A stretch of DNA of 64,000 nucleotides. Source: Rubrimonas sp036735545 (GTDB lineage Bacteria > Pseudomonadota > Alphaproteobacteria > Rhodobacterales > Rhodobacteraceae). Each line of letters starts with the position of its first letter. The first letter of the stretch is position 1. A model generated the notes under the pieces. The model searched no databases. It was not told where the DNA came from and was given only the letters and a program-made list of their open reading frames with translations. Where the stretch lies: NCBI GenBank assembly GCA_036735545.1, contig DAINOD010000009.1:1-64000 (forward strand), given 5' to 3'. Positions 41,728-50,581 of this stretch are shown one piece after another. A program made the position numbers and the translations under genes.

Positions 41728-43283
41728 TCCGCAGGCTGCGCGGCCGGCTCGACCGCGGGCGTCGTCTCCAGCCGGGCGCACAGCAGGAACAACCCGGTGA
41801 CGGCAGCGTAGGCCAGCGCCACGCCCGGCGTCACGGCGAAACCGACCGCCGGGCCGTGCATGAAGCCGAAGAAGGTCAGCACCGCCGAGGCCGCCGCGAA
41901 GGCCGCCGCCGTCTCGAACCTGCGCTCGATCACGAACACGCCGATCGCCGCCAGCATCAGCCCCGACAGGATCGCCCCGTTCCCGAGCAGCGCCAGTCCC
42001 TCGTAGAGCACGCCGTTGACCGCCATCGCCCCGATCAGCTCCGGCGTCACCGCCACGCCCGCCGCGCCCAGCGCCCCGTCCACCAGCACCTTGGCCCAGG
42101 CGGCGAGGTGCGGCACGAGCCCCAGCACCACGGCCGGCGCGTGCCTGGCGGGCGTGGTCTGGAACGCCTGCGCGCCGATGAGCATGCCGATGTAGAGCAG
42201 GATCGGCGAGATCGCGACCACGGGAACGAGGTTCAGGAAAACCGCGAGGATGCCGAACCACGTCAGCGCCAGCACCACCAGCCCGGTGGCGGCGGAATAG
42301 CCGATGCGCCCGCCCATGCTCTTCCAGCCGGGGTGGCCGATGTAGACGGCGTTGGCGAAGGGCGAGCCCATCAGCGTGCCGACCAGCGAGAAGGCCCCCT
42401 CCGCCGCCAGGGCTTCGCGGGTGTCGTAGCTGTCGCCGGCGGCCTCGGCGCTCTCCACGTTGTCCATCGCCTCGACGAGGTCGTAGACGCCGAAGGGGAT
42501 CGCGGTGACGAGGATGAAGCCGAGGAACTCGAAGCCCGAAAATACATGGCCTACGGCCGGGATCGGCACCGAGAAACCGAAGCTCCCGAAGCTTTCCGCC
42601 AGCTTGTCGAGCCCCATGCCGCCGATCTCGGGCATCCCGATGGCCGCGGCGCCCCAGGCGATGGCCATGCCGGCGAGGATCGCCACCAGCCCGGCCGGCA
42701 GGCCCTTCGGGTATTTCACGCCGCCGAACCAGCTAGCCATGATGATGGCGAGGCAGGTCAGCCCGATGATGGAGGTCATGAAGATCTCCATCGCCGGGCG
42801 CATCGAGATGAAGGCGATGGACACGCCCGCCAGCGTGCCGAGCAGCGCCGCGCGCGGCGTGATCCGCCGGATGAAGGGCGCGACGAATCCGCCGCCGATC
42901 AGGATGAAGCCCTGGATGAACACCCAGGCCAGCCCCGCCTCCCACGCCTTCACCGGGTCGCCGGTCTGGCCGAGGATCGGCAGCATGATGACGAACACCA
43001 CGATGAACATGTGCGGCACGCTGGGTCCGGAGGGCAGCGCGCAGACATCCGCCCGCCCCTCCTTCTGCGAGAGTCGGTAGCCCATCCACGCATAGTAGAC
43101 GTTGCCGAGGAACAGCATCAGGCCGACCGCGGGCAGGATGCGGCCGAAGGTGATGTCGTCGGGCATGCCGACGACGAACTTGAGCAGGCCCGTCATCACC
43201 AGCAGGTTGACGAGCACGTTGACGCCGAGACCGAACAGCGCGTTCCAGTCCCCCGGCGTCCAGAGCTTCACGGTTCGGTCCAT
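41724..43283 (-). CDS. NCS2/AzgA-type purine-like permease
   Basis: A 519-residue membrane protein with about 12-14 hydrophobic segments and short connecting loops, assigned to the xanthine/uracil permease superfamily (COG2252-like). It lacks a signal peptide. The segment GDSYDTREALAAEGAFSLVGTLMGSPFANAVYIGHPGWKSMGGRIGYS is the best conserved and probably lines the substrate path. From its place between a biuret-hydrolase-like gene and the atzGE-like genes I infer a ureide- or biuret-type substrate. AGGAG precedes ATG 43283. Confidence 0.8.
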   Translation of the reverse strand: MDRTVKLWTPGDWNALFGLGVNVLVNLLVMTGLLKFVVGMPDDITFGRILPAVGLMLFLGNVYYAWMGYRLSQKEGRADVCALPSGPSVPHMFIVVFVIMLPILGQTGDPVKAWEAGLAWVFIQGFILIGGGFVAPFIRRITPRAALLGTLAGVSIAFISMRPAMEIFMTSIIGLTCLAIIMASWFGGVKYPKGLPAGLVAILAGMAIAWGAAAIGMPEIGGMGLDKLAESFGSFGFSVPIPAVGHVFSGFEFLGFILVTAIPFGVYDLVEAMDNVESAEAAGDSYDTREALAAEGAFSLVGTLMGSPFANAVYIGHPGWKSMGGRIGYSAATGLVVLALTWFGILAVFLNLVPVVAISPILLYIGMLIGAQAFQTTPARHAPAVVLGLVPHLAAWAKVLVDGALGAAGVAVTPELIGAMAVNGVLYEGLALLGNGAILSGLMLAAIGVFVIERRFETAAAFAAASAVLTFFGFMHGPAVGFAVTPGVALAYAAVTGLFLLCARLETTPAVEPAAQPAE

Positions 43284-43325
43284 GGGCGTACTCCTGGGGC
43301 CGGCCACGATGGCGCGGCCGGAATT

Positions 43326-44009
43326 TCAGGCTGCGGCTCGGGTCGAGAGCGCGTTCGCGAAGGCGGCGCTGTCGCTGACCCAGCCGAAGATGGCGCCCTG
43401 GGCCTTGATCATGTCGAGGCCGACGCGGTGGAATTCGGGGAAGTAGCTGGCGCAGGCGTCGGCCAGCGCGACGCAGACATAGCCGCGGTCGTTGGCCTCG
43501 CGGATCGTGGTGTGGACGCAGACTTCGGTGGTGACGCCGCAGACGATCAGCGTCTCGACGCCGCGGTTGCGCAGCACCTGCTCCAGTTCGGTCTGGTGGA
43601 AGGCGCCCTTGCCGGGCTTGTCGATCACCGGCTCGCCGGGAAGGGGGGCGAGTTCGGGCACGATGTCGTGCCCCGGTTCGCCGCGGATCAGGATGCGCCC
43701 CATCGGCCCTGGGTCGCCGATGCGCGCCGCGGGCTTGCCGCGCGTCAGCTTCGCGGGCGGCGCGTCCGAGAGGTCGGGCCGATGCCCCTCGCGCGTGTGC
43801 ACGACCAGCATCCCGGCGGCGCGGGCGGCGGCCAGCGCGGTCGCGCAGGGACCGATGGCGGCCCGCAGCAACGAGACGTCGTTGCCAAGGCTCGCGCCGA
43901 ACCCGCCCGGCTCGATGAAGTCGCGCTGCATGTCGATGATGACCAGCGCCGCGCGCGCCGGGTCGAAGGCGATGGGCGCCGGTTCGGCCGGAAGGGCGAG
44001 GCTGGGCAT
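43326..44009 (-). CDS. Isochorismatase-fold cysteine hydrolase, biuret-hydrolase-like
   Basis: A 227-residue cysteine hydrolase. The triad is visible: Asp in ALVIIDMQRDFIEPGGFG near 25, Lys in DKPGKGAFHQTELE near 127, and the nucleophilic Cys in IVCGVTTEVCVHTTIREANDRGY near 160. The sequence around these residues resembles biuret amidohydrolase BiuH more than nicotinamidase. Biuret hydrolysis would give allophanate and ammonia. The ATG at 44009 has GGAG upstream; an ATG at 44039 lacks one. No allophanate hydrolase is in the window. Confidence 0.8.
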   Translation of the reverse strand: MPSLALPAEPAPIAFDPARAALVIIDMQRDFIEPGGFGASLGNDVSLLRAAIGPCATALAAARAAGMLVVHTREGHRPDLSDAPPAKLTRGKPAARIGDPGPMGRILIRGEPGHDIVPELAPLPGEPVIDKPGKGAFHQTELEQVLRNRGVETLIVCGVTTEVCVHTTIREANDRGYVCVALADACASYFPEFHRVGLDMIKAQGAIFGWVSDSAAFANALSTRAAA

Positions 44010-44226
44010 GGCGGGCTCCGTCGCGGTTGCGTCACCCATCGTTAAGCAACTTCGGCGCCAAGCCGAAGGAAAGCGCAGCAGAACCGCCAAGCGCCTGAAG
44101 CGCTGCGGCTCTGCGCGCATGCGGGCGCAGCGTCGCATGGAAAAATCCATGCAATCGTGCGTGCAGTTTCATCAGGCGGTGATCCGTCCGCAGGCGCCGC
44201 TGCCCCGCCCTTGCGGCGCGCGCGAC

Positions 44227-44253
44227 GAAAAGGCCGCCCCGGAGGACGGCCTC
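44227..44253 (-). terminator. Intrinsic terminator after lpxC
   Basis: On the minus strand AGGCCG pairs with CGGCCT around a short loop, followed by TTTT. It lies 27 bp after the lpxC stop. The rest of the 270-bp gap 44010-44279 holds no gene. Confidence 0.6.
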
Positions 44254-44279
44254 GGCAGGCGTCGCGATGGCGCGGAAGG

Positions 44280-45203
44280 CTATTCGGCGGCGATGCGGTC
44301 AGCAGCGCCCGAAAGGGCCGGCGCCAGGGCGCGCGGAGCGGCCGCTTCGAAGCGCCAGGCGTCAGGCCGGGCGAACAGCGCACGCAGCAACTGGTTGGTC
44401 AGCGCGTGGCCCGCCTTCACGCCGACATAACGACCCACGATGGGCGCCCCGGCGAGTGCGAGGTCGCCAACCGCGTCCAGCGCCTTGTGACGCGCGAACT
44501 CGTCGGCCCGGCGCAGGCCGCCGCGGTTCAGCACCCGGGCTCCGTCCACGACCACCGCGTTGTGCAAGCCCCCGCCGAGGGCCAGTCCGGCGGCGCGCAG
44601 CGCCTCGATCTCCGCCAGACGGGCGAAGGTGCGGCTATCCGCCAGCGCCTCGGCGAACGCGCCCGGCGTCAGCGCGAACGATACGCGCTGGGCGCCGATG
44701 GCGGCGTCGGGAAATTCGATGCGCACGTCGAGGCTGAGTCCGTCCTCCATCGGCCCGACCGGCAGGAGAGAGGCGCGCGCGTCGCCGCGCTCCACCGTCA
44801 CGGGCGCCAGCACGCGGATCGCCTGCGACGGGCCCGGCGCGAAGGCCAGACCGCCGGCGAGGATCGCATCGACGAAGGGCTGCGCGCTGCCGTCCATGAT
44901 CGGGACTTCGGGGCCGTCGATGTCGACCAGCGCGTCGTCCACGCCGCAGCCGGCCAGCGCCGCCATGACATGCTCGACCGTGGCGACGGTGACGCCAGCG
45001 GCGTTGCCGATCACGGTGCACAGGCGGGTGTCGACCACCGCGTCCCAGCGCGCCTGCACGAGCGGATCGCGGTCGGTCACGTCCACGCGCAGGAAGCGGA
45101 TTCCGGTCCCCACAGGGGCCGGTCGGAGGGTCATGCGGGCAGGCTTGCCGCCATGTAGACCCACGCCCGCAAAGGCGAGCGACTTGGCCAGGGTGCAATG
45201 CAT
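44280..45203 (-). CDS. lpxC: UDP-3-O-acyl-N-acetylglucosamine deacetylase LpxC
   Basis: A 307-residue zinc deacetylase that commits UDP-acyl-GlcNAc to lipid A. The zinc ligands are visible: His in TVEHVMAAL near 76, and HKALDAVGDLAL (His and Asp) near 230. GVGLHGGKPA near 13 is the usual N-terminal motif. The order ftsZ-lpxC is classic, but here chrA lies between them. Its upstream region is unusually AT-rich and contains direct repeats one helical turn apart. A terminator follows. Confidence 0.96.
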   Translation of the reverse strand: MHCTLAKSLAFAGVGLHGGKPARMTLRPAPVGTGIRFLRVDVTDRDPLVQARWDAVVDTRLCTVIGNAAGVTVATVEHVMAALAGCGVDDALVDIDGPEVPIMDGSAQPFVDAILAGGLAFAPGPSQAIRVLAPVTVERGDARASLLPVGPMEDGLSLDVRIEFPDAAIGAQRVSFALTPGAFAEALADSRTFARLAEIEALRAAGLALGGGLHNAVVVDGARVLNRGGLRRADEFARHKALDAVGDLALAGAPIVGRYVGVKAGHALTNQLLRALFARPDAWRFEAAAPRALAPALSGAADRIAAE

Positions 45204-45275
45204 CGATGTCGCCTCGGATGTTTTTTATCGTTGCATGCAGGATGCCTGTCACGGTTGCGCCGCACAATTCAATGA

Positions 45276-45292
45276 TTGTTACGGCTTGTTAC
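45276..45292. promoter_or_regulatory. Direct repeat TTGTTAC with 10-bp period in the lpxC leader
   Basis: TTGTTAC occurs at 45276-45282 and again at 45286-45292, exactly one helical turn apart, in the 123-bp AT-rich gap upstream of lpxC. The spacing is typical of tandem sites for a response regulator or other helix-turn-helix dimer. No regulator can be named. Confidence 0.4.
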
Positions 45293-45326
45293 ATGAGGCA
45301 AGATATTGTTTTTAGGAGTTTTATCG

Positions 45327-46643
45327 TCACCCGACGATCAGCCGCGACGCCACGCCCAGCGCCGCGAGCGCGCCGACCGTCGGCATGACCCCCCAGCGCA
45401 GCCCGAACACCAGCGCGAAGGCGAGCGCCGCCAGCGTCGCGGCGGCCAGGTCGAGGCTGTCCAGAGCCACGCTCCACCAGCGCAAGGGCCCCATCCGCAC
45501 CTCGGCGACCTGCGCGAACAGCACGTTCAGACCGAACCACAGCGCGATGTAGCCGATCACCCCCACCACCGCCGCGGTCACGCCCGCCAGCGCGCCCGCG
45601 AGGGGGCGTGACCGGCGCAGCCCCTCCACGAACGGCGCCCCGGCGAAGATCCAGAGAAAGGACGGCGCGAAGGTGGCCCATGTCGCCATCGCCGCCCCCG
45701 CCGTCGCGGCGAGCCAGGGGTCGAGCGTCCCCGGCGCGCGCAGGGCGGCGAGGAAGGCGACGAACTGGTTGACGAGGATCGTCGGGCCGGGCGTCGTCTC
45801 TGCGAGCCCCAGCCCGTCGATCATCTGCGGCCCCGTCACCCAGCCGCTCGCCACCGCCTCCTGCGCCAGCCACGCGAGCACGGCGTAGGCGCCGCCGAAG
45901 GTCAGAACGGCGAGCCTGGAGAAGAACAGGCCGATCTCCACCACGACATGGCCCGCCCCCAGCATCGCCGCGGCCAGCGCGATCGGCGCCCACCACGCGA
46001 CCACGCACCAGCCCGCGGCGCGCAGCGCGCCGCGCCGGGCGGCGGGCGAGACCGGCGGGGGCGGCGCGGCGTCGCCCGGGCCCGCGGCAAGCCCCAGCGC
46101 GGCCCCCACGGCGCCAGCCCCGAGCACGATCAGCGGAAACGGCGCATCGAGCAGCAGGATCGCGGCGAAGGCCGCGGCGGCCAGCGCGTAGAGCGGCGGC
46201 GACTTCAGTCCGCGCGCGGCGATCTTCAGCAGCGCCTGCGCCACCAGCGCCAGCACGGCCGCCTTCACGCCGAAGAACACGCCTTCGACCAGCGCGAGCC
46301 CGGCGCCGAGGACGTAGAGGAGCGACAGCGCGAGCATCAGCGCCGCGCCGGGGAGCACGAACAGAACGCCCGCCGCGATCCCGCCGCGCACGCCGTGGGT
46401 CAGCCAGCCGATATAGGTGGCGAGTTGCTGCGCCTCGGGCCCCGGCAGCAGCATGCAGTAATTCAGCGCGTGCAGGAAACGCCGCTCGTCGAGCCAGCCC
46501 TTCTCCTCGACCACGATGCGATGCATCAGGGCGATCTGCCCCGCGGCCCCGCCGAAGGAAAGCACGCCGATGCGCCCGAAGGTCGCGAGGAGTTCGGCGA
46601 AGTCGGGCGCCCGGCGAGGCGCGGCGGTCTCGGTCGTGGACAA
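45327..46643 (-). CDS. chrA: Chromate transporter ChrA (two-domain form)
   Basis: A 438-residue membrane protein of the long-chain CHR family, made of two homologous CHR domains. The N-terminal one contains FGRIGVLSFGGAAGQIALMH, then LPGPEAQQLATYIGW. The C-terminal one has FFSRLAVLTFGGAYAVLAWLAQEA and LAETTPGPTILVNQFVAF. It exports chromate in a proton-coupled way, giving Cr(VI) resistance. The start is TTG at 46643 with AGGGGGTGAG upstream. It interrupts the usual ftsZ-lpxC order and is on the same strand as both; no chrB regulator is adjacent. Confidence 0.93.
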   Translation of the reverse strand: MSTTETAAPRRAPDFAELLATFGRIGVLSFGGAAGQIALMHRIVVEEKGWLDERRFLHALNYCMLLPGPEAQQLATYIGWLTHGVRGGIAAGVLFVLPGAALMLALSLLYVLGAGLALVEGVFFGVKAAVLALVAQALLKIAARGLKSPPLYALAAAAFAAILLLDAPFPLIVLGAGAVGAALGLAAGPGDAAPPPPVSPAARRGALRAAGWCVVAWWAPIALAAAMLGAGHVVVEIGLFFSRLAVLTFGGAYAVLAWLAQEAVASGWVTGPQMIDGLGLAETTPGPTILVNQFVAFLAALRAPGTLDPWLAATAGAAMATWATFAPSFLWIFAGAPFVEGLRRSRPLAGALAGVTAAVVGVIGYIALWFGLNVLFAQVAEVRMGPLRWWSVALDSLDLAAATLAALAFALVFGLRWGVMPTVGALAALGVASRLIVG

Positions 46644-46687
46644 GTCTCACCCCCTCGGCCCGTTGCGACCGGGGGTGTAGCGCGGGC

Positions 46688-46708
46688 GGGGGGCCGATAC
46701 AGCCCCCC
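46688..46708 (-). terminator. Possible hairpin terminator after ftsZ
   Basis: A perfect 7-bp inverted repeat (GGGGGGC / GCCCCCC) with a 7-nt loop lies 8 bp after the ftsZ stop. There is no T-run after it, so Rho-independent termination is uncertain. Confidence 0.4.
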
Positions 46709-46716
46709 GGGGGCGC

Positions 46717-48282
46717 TCAGTTGGCCTGGCGGCGCAGGAAGGCGGGGATCTCCATGCGCGCGTCCTCCTCCTCCCGCTGGGGCTGGGCCAGAGGCTCGCG
46801 CCGCACGGCGCCGGGCTTGGCGACGAAGGTGGGCTGCTCCTTCTCCCGTGCGCCGCCGGTCATGCGGGTGATCAGGTTGTTGAAGACCGTCCGCTGGGGC
46901 CGCTCCTCTGCGGCGACGGGTTGCGGGGCCGGCTGCGCGGCGGGCTGCGCCGCCGCCCGGGCCGCGGCCATGGGCGCCTGACGGGGGCCTGCGGGCCGCT
47001 CCGCGTCGCCGCCGATGGCCGAGGCGAGAAACGGGTTCTCCCGCCGCGGCTCGGGCGCGTCGAGCGGCATCGGCGGGATGTCGTCGTCCAGCAGACCGTC
47101 GCCGGCCAGTCCGTGGTCGAGCGGACGCGCCGCCGGACGGGGCTCGGCGCGCGCCTCGGCCCGCGCCTCGGATCGGGCCTCGGGCGCGAACAGCGTCACC
47201 GGCTCGGGGCGTTGCGCCGGCTGGGCGGTGGTCTCCGCGTGCCGCTGCTGACCGATCGGACGCAGGGGCGCGGCGATCTGCGCGGTGGGCGCCATCGGGG
47301 TCGGCTGCACGGCGGCCGCCACGTCGATGCCCGTCGCGACGACGGAGACGCGCATCGCCCCCTCCATCTCGGGGTCCAGCGTCGAGCCGACGATGATGTT
47401 GGCCTCGGGGTCCACCTCGGCGCGGATGCGGTTGGCCGCCTCGTCCAGTTCGAACAGCGTCAGGTCGTAGCCGCCGGTGATGTTGATCAGCACGCCGCGG
47501 GCGCCCTTCAGGCTCACCTCGTCGAGCAGCGGGTTGGCGATGGCCTTTTCGGCGGCGTCGACCGCGCGGGTGTCGCCGGTGGCCTCGCCCGTGCCCATCA
47601 TCGCCTTGCCCATCTCGTCCATGACGGAGCGGACGTCGGCGAAGTCGAGGTTGATCAGGCCCGGCCGCACCATCAGGTCGGTCACGCCCTTGACGCCCTG
47701 ATACAGCACGTCGTCGGCCATCATGAACGCCTCGGCGAAGGTCGTGCGCTCGTTGGCGATGCGGAACAGGTTCTGGTTGGGGATGATGATGAGCGTGTCG
47801 ACGACCTGCTGAAGCTCGGCGATGCCGCCGTCGGCCTGGTTCATCCGCTTGGCGCCCTCGAAGTGGAAGGGCTTCGTGACCACGCCCACGGTCAGGATGC
47901 CCATCTCGCGGGCGGCGCGGGCGATCACCGGGGCGGCGCCGGTGCCGGTGCCGCCGCCCATGCCGGCGGTGATGAAGCACATGTGCGAGCCGGCGAGGTT
48001 GTCGACGATCTCCTCGAGGCTTTCCTCGGCCGCCTGGGCGCCGACGCCGGGCTTGGCGCCCGCGCCGAGACCCTGGGTGACGGTGGCGCCGAGCTGGAGC
48101 TTGCGCGGGGCCCGGCTCTGGGCCAGCGCCTGGGCGTCGGTGTTGGCCACGACGAATTCGGCGCCTTCCAGCGCCTTTTCGATCATGTTGTTCACCGCGT
48201 TGCCCCCGGCGCCGCCGACGCCGAAGACGGTGATGCGGGGTCGGAGGTCCTGCGTCTCCACGGACTTCAGGGTCAGCGCCAT
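46717..48282 (-). CDS. ftsZ: Cell division protein FtsZ
   Basis: A 521-residue tubulin homologue that forms the Z-ring. The GTPase domain has VFGVGGAGGNAVNNM near 20, the tubulin signature GGGTGTGAAPV near 108, and NLDFADV and ITGG segments. After about residue 320 comes a long Ala/Pro/Arg-rich linker of about 170 residues with low complexity. It ends in EDARMEIPAFLRRQ, a conserved C-terminal peptide for FtsA and ZipA-like partners. The linker length is normal for Rhodobacterales. A 104-bp AT-rich gap separates it from ftsA and probably holds its own promoter. Confidence 0.98.
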   Translation of the reverse strand: MALTLKSVETQDLRPRITVFGVGGAGGNAVNNMIEKALEGAEFVVANTDAQALAQSRAPRKLQLGATVTQGLGAGAKPGVGAQAAEESLEEIVDNLAGSHMCFITAGMGGGTGTGAAPVIARAAREMGILTVGVVTKPFHFEGAKRMNQADGGIAELQQVVDTLIIIPNQNLFRIANERTTFAEAFMMADDVLYQGVKGVTDLMVRPGLINLDFADVRSVMDEMGKAMMGTGEATGDTRAVDAAEKAIANPLLDEVSLKGARGVLINITGGYDLTLFELDEAANRIRAEVDPEANIIVGSTLDPEMEGAMRVSVVATGIDVAAAVQPTPMAPTAQIAAPLRPIGQQRHAETTAQPAQRPEPVTLFAPEARSEARAEARAEPRPAARPLDHGLAGDGLLDDDIPPMPLDAPEPRRENPFLASAIGGDAERPAGPRQAPMAAARAAAQPAAQPAPQPVAAEERPQRTVFNNLITRMTGGAREKEQPTFVAKPGAVRREPLAQPQREEEDARMEIPAFLRRQAN

Positions 48283-48386
48283 GATGGGTTCCGCCTGTGT
48301 TCTTTGTTGCTGCTCAATCGGTCGTTTTTTGGTTTGTTGTCGTCGACGTTATCGCAAAGTCACGGTTGTTTCACGTCCTTTCGCCG

Positions 48387-49745
48387 TCACCAGTTTTCGC
48401 GGAACCAGCGCACGGCGCGCGTCATGCGCCCCGACGCCGAGGGCGCCAGCGGGCGTTCGAAGTCCCAAAGCTCGTCCTGGGGCCGCGCGGCGTAGACCGT
48501 CAGGCCCACCGCGGCCGCGAAGGCGGGGCCGGCGGCGTTCTGGGGCAGGCCCGGCATCCGCAGCGGCCGGCCGACCCGCGTGCGCCGGCCGAGGATGCGC
48601 TGCGCGGCCTCCTCCAGCCCCGGCAGCTGCGAGCCGCCGCCGGTCAGCACGATTCGCCGGCCGGGCAGATGCTCGAAACCCGCCGCGCGCAGGTGGTCGC
48701 GCACCGTCTCCAGCGTCTCCTCCAGCCGGGGCCGGATCACGCCGATCAGCGCGGCGCGGCTGATGCGCCGGCGCTCGCCGTAGCGCGTCTCGACAGCCGG
48801 GGCGTCCTCCTCGTGGCCCTCCAGCCGCGGCGCCTCGATCAGCTCGCGGTCGTCCAGCCCCGTGGCCACGGCGCCGCCGTGCACGGTCTTGATGCGCTCG
48901 GCCGCCGCGCTGGGCATCGCGAGCCCGTTGGCGATGTCGAGCGTGATGTGGTCGCCCCCCAGGCGCACGCCGTCGGCGTGGATCAGCCGGCCGCGCAGGA
49001 AGATAGACAGCCCCGTCGCCCCCGCCCCCATGTCGACGCAGGCGGCGCCCAGCTTCTGCTCGTCCTCCACCAGCGCCGAGAGGCCTGCGGCGTAGGGCGC
49101 GGAAACGACGCCGGCCAGTTCGAGATCGCAGCGCTTCACGCAGAGCGCGAGGTTGCGCAGCGGGCCGGACGCGACGCTGAGCACGTGCATGTCCACGCCG
49201 AGCCGCGCGCCGGTCATGCCGCGGGGGTCCGACAACCCCTCGACCCCGTCCAGCGCATAATTGACCGGCTGGGCGTGAAGCAGCTCGCGCCCCTCCGCCA
49301 GCGACAACCGGCAGGCGGCCAGCGCGCGGGCGATGTCGCGCGGCCCGGCCTCGGGTCCCTCGAGCAGCGCCTCGCCGTGGGCGGCCTCGCTGCGCGGCCG
49401 GGCGCCGGAGAGCGCGGCGACAGCCTGGTCGACCCGCTCGCCCGCCATCTTCTCGGCCAGCTCCAGCGCGGCGCGGACCGAGCGGCAGGCCTCCTCCATG
49501 TCGACGATCTCGCCGAGGCGCACGCCGCGCGAACGGGTGACGCCGACGCCCACGATCCGCAGGGCGCCGATCGCGTCATGGGCGGCGCCGTCGGACTGCG
49601 CGCGGGCGAGCCGCTGGGCGTCGACGCGCAGGATCATGCACACGGTCTTGGCCGTGCCCACGTCGAGCACGGCCACGAGGCCGCGGCGCAGGGCGGCGCG
49701 CAGCCGCTCGCGCATCGCGCGCAGGGGCGACAGGCTGAGGCTCAC
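48387..49745 (-). CDS. ftsA: Cell division protein FtsA
   Basis: A 452-residue actin-like protein that ties FtsZ to the membrane and recruits later division proteins. The phosphate 1 motif AVLDVGTAKTVCMI lies near 22, the SHS2 (1C) domain near 90-170, and the adenosine motif IVLTGGGSQLPGLEEAAQ near 370. A C-terminal amphipathic tail ends with RAVRWFRENW. The GTG start overlaps the ftsQ stop (GTGA) and the frame above it is only the ftsQ shadow. Confidence 0.95.
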   Translation of the reverse strand: MSLSLSPLRAMRERLRAALRRGLVAVLDVGTAKTVCMILRVDAQRLARAQSDGAAHDAIGALRIVGVGVTRSRGVRLGEIVDMEEACRSVRAALELAEKMAGERVDQAVAALSGARPRSEAAHGEALLEGPEAGPRDIARALAACRLSLAEGRELLHAQPVNYALDGVEGLSDPRGMTGARLGVDMHVLSVASGPLRNLALCVKRCDLELAGVVSAPYAAGLSALVEDEQKLGAACVDMGAGATGLSIFLRGRLIHADGVRLGGDHITLDIANGLAMPSAAAERIKTVHGGAVATGLDDRELIEAPRLEGHEEDAPAVETRYGERRRISRAALIGVIRPRLEETLETVRDHLRAAGFEHLPGRRIVLTGGGSQLPGLEEAAQRILGRRTRVGRPLRMPGLPQNAAGPAFAAAVGLTVYAARPQDELWDFERPLAPSASGRMTRAVRWFRENW

Positions 49746-50581
49746 GAGCGCGGCCCTCCAAGGGCGGCGAGACCGCGTTCGGTCAGGCGCACGGCCGGCC
49801 GCTCGGGCAGGCGCAGGTCCACCGCGACGATGTCGCGGGCGAACAGGCTCGATGCGTCGTGCAGCAAGGCGGCCCTCTCCATCGCCGCAACCGCGTCGGC
49901 GGCGGGCAGCATCAGCGTCATGTCCCGGTCGAGCGCGACGTCCCAGCGCCGCGCGCCCACGCGCACCAACCCGCGGATGCGCGGCGCGAGCGGCCCGGCG
50001 GCGGCCAGCACCGCCAGCGCCTCGGCCATAGCGGCGTCGGCGCCGGGGCCCGCGACCAGCGGCAGATCGGGATGGTCGGCGCGGCTGAAGGCGGGCTCGA
50101 TGCGCGCGCCCTTCGCGTCCACGAGCCACGGCTCGCCGTCGATGCGCCATACCGCGGCGGCGACGCGCTCCTCGACGACCACGCGCAGCGCCTCGGGCGC
50201 CTCCAGCGAGACGCGCGCGCTCGCCACCCAGCCCAGCGACTCCACCCGCCGCCGCACCGCCGCGGCGTCGAGCGCCAGCGAGGAGGCGCCCATCGCGTCG
50301 GTCAGGCCGGCCATGATCTCGCCGCGCACGGTCGGCGAGGCGCCCTCGATCTCGATGCGGCGGATGGCGAATTCGGGCCGCGTGGTCAGCGCCGCGCGCA
50401 GGGCGGTGGCGTGCTCGCCCAGCGCCGCGTGGGTGGCGGGGTCGGAGAACAGCGCCGCCGCCAGCCCGGCCAGCGCCAGCGCCGGCGCCTGGACGGTCAC
50501 CGCCCGGCGCACGCTGCGCCGCCGCCACAGCCGCTGCAGCCGCCAGCGCCACAGGCCGGCGTCCCCGGCGAGGGGGCTCAC
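49742..50581 (-). CDS. ftsQ: Cell division protein FtsQ
   Basis: A 279-residue single-pass protein. A short Arg-rich cytoplasmic N-terminus precedes a transmembrane segment (about 30-48). The POTRA domain begins with FAIRRIEIEGASPTVRGEIMAGL near 80, and then the beta domain. FtsQ links early and late division proteins in the periplasm. The GTG start at 50581 overlaps the ddl stop (GTGA) and gives the normal length; the frame extends further up only as a shadow of ddl. Confidence 0.92.
   Translation of the reverse strand: MSPLAGDAGLWRWRLQRLWRRRSVRRAVTVQAPALALAGLAAALFSDPATHAALGEHATALRAALTTRPEFAIRRIEIEGASPTVRGEIMAGLTDAMGASSLALDAAAVRRRVESLGWVASARVSLEAPEALRVVVEERVAAAVWRIDGEPWLVDAKGARIEPAFSRADHPDLPLVAGPGADAAMAEALAVLAAAGPLAPRIRGLVRVGARRWDVALDRDMTLMLPAADAVAAMERAALLHDASSLFARDIVAVDLRLPERPAVRLTERGLAALGGPRS

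Noticed and set aside
45276..45292. TTGTTAC repeats read as DnaA boxes or an origin
   Set aside because: They do not match TTATNCACA and no dnaA or other origin genes are nearby.
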